Shown here piece after piece: positions 50,574 through 61,346 of a DNA stretch of 64,000 nt (positions within the stretch are counted from its first letter, which is position 1; the number at the start of each line of letters is the position of its first letter). The notes under the pieces were generated by a model that was not told the DNA's origin, did not search any database, and worked only from the letters and a program-made list of their open reading frames with translations. Both the position numbers and the translations under genes were made by a program. Origin of the DNA: Atopsyche davidsoni (taxonomy: Eukaryota; Arthropoda; Insecta; Trichoptera; Hydrobiosidae); NCBI GenBank assembly GCA_022113835.1, contig JAILWY010000026.1:5855001-5919000 (forward strand), in the 5' to 3' direction.

Positions 50574-53500
50574 CCACCAACTTATTAGGTAGATTCAATT
50601 ATAAATCATGCAGGTCCCTTGCGTTTTTCAATTTTATTTTACTTTCCATTTTACTAATATATCTCACATATTCTAAAAACTAAAACGATGCAATAATTAT
50701 GTTTTGTATCAGGATTTCAAAATATTTTTAGCATTAATTATTTTTAAGTCATTACTAACTGTTCTAAATACATTGTTAATTGACACTTTCTCTTTTGTAG
50801 TACCCTTTCTAATTTCTCAGGATTTAATAGCATTCTCTAACTTTGCCGATACCCATATAATAATAGCGTTCCTGAATATATAAGATGCTTCTTATTATTG
50901 CCACACATTGTTACGTAATTCCTATTTAATAAGCTCTTAACTGTTTTTTAATATGACAACAGGCTGCCGCCTAACAAGCACATTCTCAATCAGCAATAAA
51001 CTCATTGATTACCGACGACTAGCCTGAAACTCGCCAAGTCTCGAACGTACTCTGTTAACCATAACTACAGCATGACCTATTATATCGAATTAAGAGTAAG
51101 CAAATTTAAAATAATTATTACATATTTTAATTTAACAACAACATTTTTTACTCATACAAGATTACTATGAATATTTAGATAACTGATTCAAGCACGAAAC
51201 GACACAGGTAAGATTCAAAACCCATGTTTTTTTGGTTATGTCATTAAGCTACTCTGCTACTGTAACTGAGAAAGATTTTGACTTACTATATGCAAGTACA
51301 GGTCCGATTTAATAAATAATCACATAACATAGGATTTTTTTAAATTTTAAATACGAAAATAATTTTTTTAATAAATATTGAGAGTTCTTTTATTTAATTT
51401 GATTGTTCACATCAACATAACTATTAATTAATCATAATGCCGAGAGGCGCCCTGTATAGCGCCATGGCGTTGACTGGCTTCCATTAATGGCGGGACCGAT
51501 CGCCGGACGTAGCTGGCCGCCTGTAAGGCTTTTATTCTCTTAACTCTAATTTCAGCTCGGTTAATAGTTTCTGAAACTGTATGGAAGTTTATTAGTTCGT
51601 TAATTATTGCGCTGTGTTGTCATGGAAACGCTCCTGCCCCTCCTGCAGACTGCAGATCGTAAAACGCCTTGATTATGCTCGTGAATGAATTCCGTGTACG
51701 CGTAATATAATATGTTCGGGTATAATTTTAACTCGCTACTTATACGATTACAGCATCTTATACAGTTAACTTATCTTTAATGACTCCCCATTGGCCGAAA
51801 GCAATAAAACAAGTAGTACTATTCCTTGTAAATGCGGACGCTCTCGAACACACGGTTTTTGAGTAAAAATATGAATGTAAATCAAATATTAGCGTTTACG
51901 TTATGGTTATAATATATTGTATTCGTTGATCAGGTTTTCTGAAACTGAGCGTTAATAAAGCTCAGTTCTTTAAATGTCTCTAGTTAAAATCAAAGTATCA
52001 GGCAATGGTTAGTTGACTTGTTAGCGCAGAGTTTGAAAGCTCGAATTCCGTCCTGGCCAGCAATTCAAAGCGAATTTCCAAGCTCGAAGTCGAAGTAAGA
52101 CTTTGAATACCTAACCATTTTTTATTTTATTTTAATTATTTTTTAAAAGTATTTTAAGAGTAACGTACAACACATATAAATATATTTATTTTAAATAAAC
52201 AATAGTTTTATTCCATACATATACACCATTTCAATATGTTTATGAGTAAAAATATGTTATAAAATCAAGTATCGTTCTTTTTTACATTATAATAATATTT
52301 TATATAACATATTCAAATTTATCTAGAAATACACCATACAGCAAATGCATGGCTTTTTGCACACATGTTTTTTTTAGATGTTTTATTGTTGATTTTGTTT
52401 TATTCACGAATAAAATATATTTGGTGATTTCATATTAACTAAAACTAAGTTTTTGGAGAAAATGCGTCATTCAAATATTTTATTCTATAAGGAAACCATG
52501 AATACCACTTAGAAATAACACGCGCAACGGTTCCGAATGAGTTTGTTGATTTCTTGTAGAAATAATAAGTTAGATCTGCCAAAAAGAAATAGTTTGTTAC
52601 ATTTAGGAGTTATTAGTAATTAAATTACCCAGAAAATATTCCTTTGCAGAACTACGAGAAAAACTATAAAGAGTACCAGTTTATTAATTTTTTTAATGTT
52701 ATAAGTTGATTAGAATTATTTCTAAAATGGCTGAAAAAATAATAAATCTTTCACTTTTATTAAATTTATTTTAAGCTTCACAGATCTAAATTATTAAGTT
52801 TTTTATTAAATATTATCGAATCGAATATTCATATAATTTTATTTTTATATTATTCATTATTCACTTACTGAATATATTTATTTTATTTGATGTCTTTTTA
52901 TGTGTTATTCACCATTAAATAATGGTTATGTCTTTTTTATTAAGTTCTGGTGCTTTTATATGGTTTGATCGGTTTTTAGATCATTTTAGACGCTTTTTAA
53001 AAGTTACAGGGGTTCGAATAGGCGACGTCCAAGTTGCCTACAGTTTTTTTTCAATAGACCGGGGCGCCATTAGACAGACGGGCTGGCAAGCTCTCCAGTT
53101 ATCAGTTCTCCCCGAACACTTCGCATAAAATTGTTTCCATGGATTATCTCGGATTTAAAAATAAAGTTTCAAAGCTCCGAAGGGGGGCTTCGGGACTCAT
53201 AATTACGGCATCCTACCTCCTTTGTGAAACAATGTTAACGACTGAGAAATCGGACGGATGAAGTTGTTAAAGAAAGAGGAATTCTGCACGTTGCTTGTTT
53301 TCAGGAATGCTGAAAAGTTTGTTTTGTATTTGCTGTTTTTTTTTTCTCGGGGGGTGGCTAATTATTATTTTTTACGCCCGGGGCGGCGTCCTTCCCCTCG
53401 CCGACCCTCGATGGCCACTCCCGCCTCGTGTTAAGTAAATTTGCACATAATCGAATTAAGCCTTTTTTAACACTCGGGCTTGTTTAAAAATCCTCCCGGA

Positions 53501-54177
53501 TTTATTGGCTTGTTAAGAGGGCTTAAAAAGTAGGATGGAGTGCGCAGTGCAAGTGTTCTGACGCGATGTGACTTGTAGCCGTCCGTCTCTTTATTCGGCG
53601 CGGGGACTTTTTGAAAACAAAGGATTCATTCCACTCAAAGCTTCTACAGTGGGAATTAAATTAATTAGAATGCTGATTAGATTGCGAAGAGTACTTCTTC
53701 ATTCAGTAAATTTTGATTAATAAAGTATCTATCGTAATTAAAAACTTCGGGTGAATTGAATCCTTAGATTTTTATTTAAAATAAAACGGCTTAAATTAAA
53801 TGCACCTTATTTTATTTTGAAATGAATATTTCTACCACGGATTAACAATACACCTCAGAGACGAGTTTTGTAAACATATATTTCATAATTTTATGTTATC
53901 CCAATAAGAAGTTGACAAAAACAACATTTATAATCTATAATATTGATTCGGATTATTTTGATATTTATTGGCAAACAATTGAAACGCAGTCATTTTATTA
54001 TTTATACCAATGAAATCTTTGGAGACTGATATTTGATACGTTAATTGAATGTTCAATCTCTTTTGACTTTAAATGTGTTTAAAAATTTGGCTTGACAAAT
54101 AAACGATTGACAGTTTTATGTTATCAACTCCTCATATTTAAAAAATAGATTTACGTTTCATCGTCCGTGATTTTATT
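50574..54177. other. Non-coding DNA with three GC islands
   Basis: Islands lie at about 51,430-51,680, 53,000-53,250 and 53,340-53,620. The remainder is AT-rich. A possible decayed tRNA-derived repeat at about 52,000-52,120 is listed separately. No supported gene. Confidence 0.5.
52004..52119 (+). repeat. Possible decayed tRNA-like SINE fragment
   Basis: GGTTAGTTGACTTGTTAGCGC followed about 30 nt later by AGCTCGAATTCC gives a weak A-box/B-box-like arrangement. A 9-bp inverted repeat, AATGGTTAG at 52,004-52,012 and CTAACCATT at 52,111-52,119, encloses it. It does not match families A or B. It may be chance. Confidence 0.2.
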
Positions 54178-54191
54178 ATAAATTTTAGTAT
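54178..54191 (+). repeat. Target-site duplication of copy B3, left
   Basis: ATAAATTTTAGTAT, identical to 54,415-54,428. Confidence 0.85.
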
Positions 54192-54414
54192 AATTGATTT
54201 TTTTTGTGAAGACCGTCTCACAGGAAGTACCTATACAGGTTCTATTGATTGATAATGATTAAGTACATTTTTTCAATTTTTCAACTCTTAGAAAAATATC
54301 ATCGTGATTTGTGTGGGATTTGAACCCACATCCCACACAAATCACGATGATATTTTTCTAGGAGCTTCTTTAATCAATTTTCAATAATTGAAAAAATGTA
54401 CTTAATCATTATCA
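54192..54414 (-). mobile_element. Family B tRNA-derived retroposon collapsed to a hairpin (copy B3)
   Basis: A 223-bp copy in minus orientation. On the left is the reverse complement of the family B tail (GTGAAGACCGTCTCACAGG, CTATACAGGTT). It is followed by a body that is nearly all inverted repeat: a perfect 29-bp stem pairs 54,289-54,317 with 54,332-54,360 around a 14-nt loop, and outer segments (TTGATAATGATTAAGTACAT and its complement) also pair. Only the T-arm part of the tRNA-like unit remains in the loop region. It is flanked by a perfect 14-bp target-site duplication. Confidence 0.9.
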
Positions 54415-54428
54415 ATAAATTTTAGTAT
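54415..54428 (+). repeat. Target-site duplication of copy B3, right
   Basis: ATAAATTTTAGTAT, identical to 54,178-54,191. Confidence 0.85.
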
Positions 54429-57400
54429 TGAAGATTTTCGATAGTCTTGTCCAGTAAGCGATTATTTTTATCTAATTTACATATATGGTACCTGCACTCG
54501 AATGCATCACAACATTTTAAATAATAGAGCTTCGATTCATGACTCACTCTTATACCCTTCCGTTGTACAGACCAAAGCATGATGTTGATAAATAATCTTA
54601 TGTCACATAGCTATGAGGACGTAGTAACCTCATCAGAGCAGCACAGTGGCCACTCGCCCCCGCCCTGCGCCAGATCGCCGCCCTGTCCACGTCTCACTTA
54701 GATATTCCACCCGCGACTTTCCCCGCGTATCTCTTCTGCCCCGCCAGTAACAAACCCATGAATTTGAAAATAAATTTCCGGCATCCGCGTGGGGCGAATT
54801 TACATACATTTTATTCCACGTATTCACATATTTGGTTCTTAAAGAAAGACCAACTATTTTGCATAGCGCTCTGGTCAAAAGGCGGCGCCGCCTGCCTCTG
54901 GGCTCTGGAGAGTTCAACATTTCTGGGGATAGCCTGCAAATGCTGCGGTTAGTTCTGTTTTACATGCAGATTGTTCTATTTTAAACAAACTCTGGCGAAG
55001 AATTAAACGGCTTGCTTGAATCGTTTGTGGCTCTTTTGTTGAATTCTCACTGCATTTTATTGTTTTATTGTATAGAGTTGGCTTACCTCACTTTTTGGGG
55101 TGAGACAGTGTCACGTTATGAAGATGCATTAAATATATTTTTTTATATATATAAATATAAAAAATAAAATTTGAAATATTTTGTATTATATTACTGTGTA
55201 ATTCATTTTATTTTTAAAATATTCATGTTCACCTTTTCTGAAACTGTAAACCTATAGTTTTCTCTAATTTATTTAAAATTGTCAAGAATTTTGTTTTGAA
55301 TTGTATGCTTTTAAAAAATATATGATTTTTAGATATGCGTATATTTTCTTTAAAAAAGTCCATTCACGTTTCCGGCAAGCTACATTATCTTCACTCTATC
55401 TACTATTCCTGAAAATTAGATTGACCCCCGGTCTGATTGTGTCGCCCTTCGACCGTATAAAAATGGAACTTGTTCTTCCCTCTGCTCACCTCCCGAGCAA
55501 ACAAAATCTACATGCAGAGACTTGTTCTGAGAAGGCCGGTATACACATTATTATATTATTTGTTTTATATAAAGTTCTAAAAATATGTTATGTACATAAG
55601 CATGAAAATAACTGTTTGAGTTTAAGTTCATTCATCAATTCCCAGAATCCTGGAATTCATAGCTGTGGTGGCTGAAGCTATTTTTACGGAGATATTTTAT
55701 TATTTTTAATAGCGTTGAACTTCAAAACATCTTTATGTTTTTGCAATTCTGTTATAAATGATATTTACGTATAGGCACAAACAGCTACAAAATTGTAACA
55801 GTATAATATTTACGTATTGGTACATAAATCGTAATAATATTAAAACCATTTTTTTTAAATATGATAATGACGTTAAAATATGTTAAAAATCACCCTAGAT
55901 CTAACTCACAAACACTAGATGATATTGCTAAACTTTAATTCGACAAGTAAATACTAACATAACTGGGGTACATTTGTACTCACGTGTGTGACGTATCAGA
56001 ATCGCATGAAGGGTTCGTCGGGGAGAATTATTTATCGAAGTAACAAACTTTCCCAGCAATAAATATTTGAGGAGGTGATGTGTACATGCCTTCGTGGAAA
56101 GTTGACAAATAAGCTGTGATGGCCGCTTCCAGAAACGTGAACGTCGCTCATTTAAATATTTACGTCTTAATTCCAGTTGTTTTATTGCTTTAAAGTTGTA
56201 TTGTGTACCGCAGAGTTCAATGTGTGATGGATGCCAAAGTATAAGAATTGATTATCGTGAAATATTTAAGTGTTCTTTTGGTATTTGTACAGTAATCATG
56301 AAACCCTTAATGTTACTCAAAATATACGCCTTAAATTTTATATGAACCTATTTATCTTATTTAATTTTTTTATATCATAAGCATTGTGAGGTATCAACAA
56401 AATATTTTCATAAACATTTGATGTCTCTTTTTGATCTCAGTTTATATTACTCGCAATTCGCGATGAAGATAAAACTATCACTCTCTGAATTCAGTCCGCG
56501 TCAAAACTTCTTGTGATGCCTCTCTGGTTATCAAATATTTTCATAAAACACTAGCACCCAAGTCCAATATTCACCAACCACATGCAAACTTCTTCTTCCG
56601 GCACACACGGGCGCTCCTTCTTTCACAAGGAACGTTTCAATTTGCCAAATGACAAACGCCCGCTCTGATTCAAATTCTAACAAAGTGCGCGTAACAAAAG
56701 TGGATATACCGTGCAGCATATTTGCGGAGCGTGTTTACACGGACCAACTATCTGCAGGCTGGCGGCGAATCCACGGCGGAAGACAAATAATAACGCATCC
56801 GCCGCGATAATACACGTGGATATAAATCACATTTTAATACTTAATTAATGTAATGGACGGCGGCCCACGTGACTCACCTGACTATCGCAGCTTTTATAAT
56901 ATCACAGTGGAATCGAGCCCGCCATTTTGTTGATATATGACTTGGCTTTGCGTTCGTGTGTTGCCATTTGCTAAATTATGATTTGGCTTTTGTGCAGTCC
57001 GATTGCATTCACAGCAGTGTTCATTCATTTTATTACCGTTCGATATGAATGTAAATCCTTACATAAATACTAATAACAATATATTAATCCTCCACAGACA
57101 TCAAACTTAACTAACTATAGTATTATGGTCTCAGAATAATTATGACGTCATGAGGTTAGGCTATATACGATTCAATAGAATTTCCTGTTTTGAAAATAAC
57201 CTAAGAATGAAACGAAGTGCACGATTTATTATAGCACGCTAATTTGTCTTTATTTAAGAATTAACTGTTTTTTTTTACTTCGACATATTCGTGACTTTGT
57301 CTATATAAGTCTCGACGAGAAGGTTAGAACATTTTATCGAATGCTAGATTACAAAGTATATGTGTGCGGCTTAAGAAATTTAAATATTTTTTTAATATTT

Positions 57401-57465
57401 TACTTCAAACATAAAGTACATAAAATCAATTATTAATAATAAAAATAAAAACATTCGCTCGTCTT
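54429..57465. other. Non-coding DNA with GC islands
   Basis: Islands lie at about 54,610-54,960 and 56,560-56,880. A perfect CRE, TGACGTCA, is at 57,143-57,150. The 124-codon frame at 55,301-55,675 lies in ordinary AT-rich DNA, is rich in K, F, Y, I and L, and has no domain I recognise; I treat it as chance. Confidence 0.5.
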
Positions 57466-57472
57466 GCCGGTC

Positions 57473-57530
57473 AGGTGCGAGGTGCGAGGTGCTGGGTGCG
57501 AGGTGCGGGGTGCGGGGTGCGGGGTGCGAG
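57473..57530 (+). repeat. GGTGCGA/GGTGCGG heptamer tandem repeat
   Basis: About eight tandem units of 7 bp: GGTGCGA repeats, one variant GCTGGGTGCGA, then GGTGCGG repeats, within a GC island at about 57,460-57,680. Each unit keeps a GGTGCG core. Frames through it give repetitive VRGAG-type peptide and are not genes. Confidence 0.8.
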
Positions 57531-58200
57531 ACCGCCCTTGGACAGGCGCAGCGAGTAATCATCTCCGAGTAATTGCAGGGCCCCGCCGGACGACCGCAAG
57601 GCGGGCCCGGTATCGGACCGCGGCCCAACTTTCTCGCGGTTGGAAACCACTTCCACGGGGGTGGCGGGGACAGTAGGGAATTGAAACGTATTGTGAATTT
57701 GTTATGCGGGAGTTTTTAGCAGTACTCATTTGCTGGAATTTCGAAAACACTTACACTCACCCACGCTTCGAAATAAATTTCGCAGCGTATCCATTATTAT
57801 TATCTTTTTAATTTATTAAATGTTCTCATTGGATTTAATTTTGTGTGTTTTTGTGTTGTGCCCTCAATAATACAAATTTAAAAAAAACCTACATTTGATA
57901 CTATTTGTATGTTTTAATCAAAATATTTTCTATTTGTAGAGGCGTTTAATTATGACGAAGCCTTTCAACAAAGAGCGCGGTTGGTTATTTATTTGCTTAT
58001 CGCGACTGCGCCTCGCCCACCCTGTCCCACCTGCTCGCCGGGGGCGGGGGTTGGTGGCGGAGGGGAGCGGCGACAATCCGGAATGAATCTGTCCACTGCA
58101 GACTTGCCGCATGTTTTGTGACTTGTTAAAACTGCATCTGAGCACGGCTCCGTATTGCCTAGGAAGCCTTGTAAAGCGCGCCACACACAACCCTTCTAAC
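57531..58200. other. Non-coding DNA; end of one GC island and a second island
   Basis: The first island continues to about 57,680. A second spans about 57,960-58,190 and includes GCTCGCCGGGGGCGGGGG near 58,035. Overlapping 65- and 90-codon minus-strand frames mark stop-poor composition. No gene is supported. Confidence 0.45.
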
Positions 58201-58222
58201 ATCCATATATATATATATATAT

Positions 58223-58300
58223 ATCATTATCAATCAATAAAACCTGTATAGGCAAAACCGTATCTCCTGTGAGACGGTCTCCACAAAAAAATTAATAATA
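58223..58300 (+). mobile_element. Family B retroposon tail in an AT microsatellite (copy B4)
   Basis: Only the last part of family B is present: CATTATCAATCAATAAAACCTGTATAGGC, then CTGTGAGACGGTCTCCACAAAAA. It is bounded on both sides by (AT)n runs (58,205-58,224 and about 58,298-58,322), which probably hide the target-site duplication. Loss of everything 5' of the tail is what incomplete reverse transcription would give. Confidence 0.75.
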
Positions 58301-58330
58301 TATATATATATATATATATATACATATTTA

Positions 58331-60150
58331 TATATAAAAATTGGACACTTATTTTTATTTTATAAGAGTAAAAAAATATTTTTTTCTTAGTATACTTTTA
58401 TGTAAATTAGTAAGAAGTAATTACTGTTGAAACTATATGTTTTATTAATTGTATGAAAATATCGCATATTTTTTTAACTATACTTCATTTGATTACACTT
58501 GAAGCCAATAATATTAAGATGTTAAATATTTAAACGTTGAATGTATTATTTATACACTTAAACAGTCCAATAGGCTTGTTGTGTATAACAAAGTCTTTTT
58601 TACAACACATATCAAAAATCTGCAGGTGTGTTGAAACTGTTAATATTTGATATTCACAGCATATGTATACCATATTATTAAAATGCTTTATTTAACTGCT
58701 TAGTTGTTACATGCATGAATCCACTAAATCGAAAAGCCCAACGTATTTAACATTTATAAGGCACATCTTACACAGTGTAACATTCGTATATCCAGATAAT
58801 TATTCATTGTTGAGCATCCTTTATGTCCCGGCCTCGCCGCCCCGCCGCCTCACTTCGTGTACGAATGTTCCCGAATGTTCTGGCGAGGGGAAGACAACCA
58901 TAATTATCGGCAACACTAAAATGCCGCTTTATTGAGAACTGAGGCTGGGGAAGGAGAGAGCCTGATGAGAAAACTAAGAACTTAACTGCAAGAACTGTAC
59001 GTATATAAATATCTATATCAAAAATATATTTGTCGATTTATGGTACTATCCATAAATAAAAATTAACTTGACTTGTATTATGTGTAACTTTAAGCTCTTG
59101 TGATGCATTATATAATTGAAACCCTATATTAGATGATTTAAGTAATATAAATTGCCTATATATTTATATTTAATTTACAGTGGATCGTATGTAATTATTA
59201 TGTCGATTTCACAGAGTCAACCTGTGGTCGAACTACAAAATTATATATAAGAAACCTGTTGCGGCATTTTCACTCATAAGTAAAAATTAATACATAAATA
59301 TTTTTTTTTATTTTTAGCGTATTGGGAGATAAATATTATCCTTTGATAGCATAAAAAAAAAATACCAAATAATAAATAATTATTTTTAAAATCAATTGTA
59401 AGCGACGTCTCAAATACTCTCCGAGGATCTCTCTGCCAGTGCTCGAGTATTATGCACCGCGTCGGCTGACGCTGAAGGGTACTGCGGCACACGTCACAAG
59501 GCACTGGATCCTCTTCATCCCTAGTCCCGGCTCAGCAGCCAGGCCGGGCTTAGCCTCGCCCGCTCTGAGACACTTCCCCGGATTACCGCCACTCATTTGC
59601 ATACGGCGTGGACACAAACGCCACTCGGCTTATTATGAGATCATAATGAACTAAACGGATATCTGCTGTTATATTATTAATATTATTATAACGTGTGTTT
59701 ATATATGTATGTTATTAAAAAAAAATTATTTCATTTGCATACATATAAACTGAGAGATATCGGCTCTAAAATCGTATTCTTCTTCTAAAACCGTCAACTG
59801 ACCTATACTCATGCTGAGCCAGTGTTCGTGGTTTTCTAAAAAGAAAATAGTGTAGTGGGTCCCCGGGTCCTTCTACACCGCAGTTTTATATTGGAAGGAA
59901 AAATCAGCGTATTACTCTAGCATTAAGATATGTTACTCGTTCTGCAGAAAGCTACATAAAAAATAGCTGGAGCCCTTTAAAACAACGAATAGTATCAGAC
60001 GGGGCGGGTACTAGTACCCGTTTCGCGGACTACTGTCTGAACACGGGGCGCGTATTAATATGTTTTTGAATGTGTTTACTCTAAAAACGGCAGAAGGTCA
60101 TTTTATTATTTAGGTTTACAGCTCTAAATGTTTGTTTAGGACTCGTCAAC
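58331..60150. other. Non-coding DNA with two GC islands
   Basis: Islands lie at about 58,820-58,980 and 59,400-59,640. A perfect 16-bp palindrome, CGGGTACT plus its complement, lies at 60,005-60,020, shortly before the piggyBac-like remnant. No gene is supported apart from that remnant. Confidence 0.5.
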
Positions 60151-60163
60151 GTTACTTCTACCA

Positions 60164-60367
60164 ATGCTGTCCAGTGATTCTGAACAAAGTGACAATGAAG
60201 ATGTGGAGTGGTCAGAGAATGATAATCCTCCAATTATTGAACAATTTTTAGGACAAAGTGGTGTTGTTGTGATGCCAAGTAATCCGCAAAGTGTGTATGA
60301 AGTGGTTCAACATTTTATAGGAAACGATTTATTTGACTACATGCAAATCAAAGAGTGTATAGACTAG
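60164..60367 (+). pseudogene. piggyBac-like transposase N-terminal remnant
   Basis: A 67-codon frame. Residues about 1-25 are acidic and Ser-rich (MLSSDSEQSDNEDVEW...), a common N-terminus in piggyBac-family transposases. After PPIIEQF comes LGQSGVVVMPSNPQSVYEVVQ, then HFIGNDLFDYMQIKECID and a stop. The order F-x-G-x-x-G, Pro-containing linker, then a helix with F-x-x-(N/D)DL resembles the start of the DDE_Tnp_1_7 domain. No catalytic aspartates are present because the frame ends far too early; the family is usually around 500-600 residues. Inverted 7-mers GCGGGTA (60,004-60,010) and TACCCGC (60,431-60,437), the latter followed by TTAA, bracket it and may be remains of ends. A gene-derived short protein is less likely. 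Confidence 0.5.
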
Positions 60368-60458
60368 ATTTCACACGTGCAATTTTACGCAAATTTTGCC
60401 CGCTACGCACACCAGTTTAGTCAATTTGGTTACCCGCTTAAAGTGTGTTAATAAATGA

Positions 60459-60659
60459 AAATAATTATGTACATTTTTTCAAATATTGAAAATTGATTGA
60501 AGAAACTCTCAGAAAAATATCATCGTGATTTGTGTGGGATTTGAACCCACATCCCCAAGCTTACATGGCCGGTCATTTAGTTCCATGTAAGAATATCAAT
60601 CAATAAAACCTGTATAGGCAAAATCGTACTTCCTGTGAGACGGTCTTCGCAAAAATCAA
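60459..60659 (+). mobile_element. Family B tRNA-derived retroposon, internally deleted (copy B5)
   Basis: Carries the 5' arm (TTATGTACATTTTTTCAAATATTG ...), the start of the antisense tRNA-like unit (GTGTGGGATTTGAACCCAC ... CTTACATGGCCGGT), then jumps to the tail (CAATAAAACCTGTATAGGC ... GTGAGACGGTCTTCGCAAAAATCAA). About 230 bp of the middle seen in copy B2 is missing. A candidate Helitron starts directly at its end. Confidence 0.8.
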
Positions 60660-61346
60660 TCTTCTACTATAATAATATCCATTGTGTGTGGGTGTGTGTG
60701 TATGTTTCATTTTTTGGTTCTCTATAGAATATCTTAAAAGATATAACGCTGATTTTTTGCACGTAAGTTCAGTAAGTTTTTCCGCAGCTATGTGCTGAAT
60801 TTCATGACGATGGGATAATATTTTCATTCATAAACTAATTTAATAAAACTAAAAAATATGCTTTAGCGAGTTTCAATATGTACGAATGATATGATTCTGT
60901 TGTTCACCGCGAGAATTTAAAATTTAGAACTTTTACAAAAAAAACAAATTTTGATGCTTCTTAGAAATTTCCAGGTTATGTCAGTTTGACACAAGTACCA
61001 ATTTTATTTTTTAGATGCGTTAGAAATTATTAATCACATCATTAATAACTTAAAATGCCTACTGAAAAAATAACACCGTCTAAGCATAGCAAACGTAATT
61101 AAAAAAGAATAGCACAATTGAACGTTATAAAGACTGCATCAAATAAAGAACAGTGCAGTGAAAGTGATGCATTGTTTGTGACACGAAATGTGATACAAAT
61201 GTCACGCAATGAATCGAAAGGAAAACGTGAGCAGCGTCTTTTTAAAATTCGAGTACCCAGATATTCGAGTATTCAGCCAAACATATGTTCAAACACTATT
61301 GCTTCGTTCATCGCATTCGTCATTCTGTGACGGGCTACATTTCTAG
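60660..61346 (+). mobile_element. Candidate non-autonomous Helitron, 687 bp
   Basis: The 5' end reads TCTTCTACTATAATAATATCC with A directly before it. The 3' end reads CTAG at 61,343-61,346 with T directly after it. Ten bases upstream of CTAG is a hairpin, CGTCA-TTCTG-TGACG (61,318-61,332), extendable by two G-T pairs. TC start, CTRR end, short terminal hairpin 10-12 nt upstream, and A|T insertion are the standard Helitron terminal signs. No Rep or helicase motif is present. The internal (GT)n stretch and GATTTTTTGCACG...GAATTTCATGACG wording resembles insect Helitron 5' regions, from memory only. Confidence 0.5.
61055..61330 (+). pseudogene. Broken reading frame inside the candidate Helitron
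   Basis: ATG at 61,055 opens MPTEKITPSKHSKRN, then an in-frame TAA at 61,100; the same frame reopens for about 75 codons to a TGA at 61,328 that lies inside the terminal hairpin. The product is basic (KGKREQRLFKIRVPR). It could be the remains of the N-terminus of a Helitron protein fused to the 3' end by deletion, but no diagnostic motif is visible and chance cannot be excluded. Confidence 0.25.

Noticed and set aside
55301..55675. 124-codon plus-strand open frame
   Set aside because: Rich in K, F, Y, I and L as expected from AT-rich DNA; no motif, no start context and no splice-site support.
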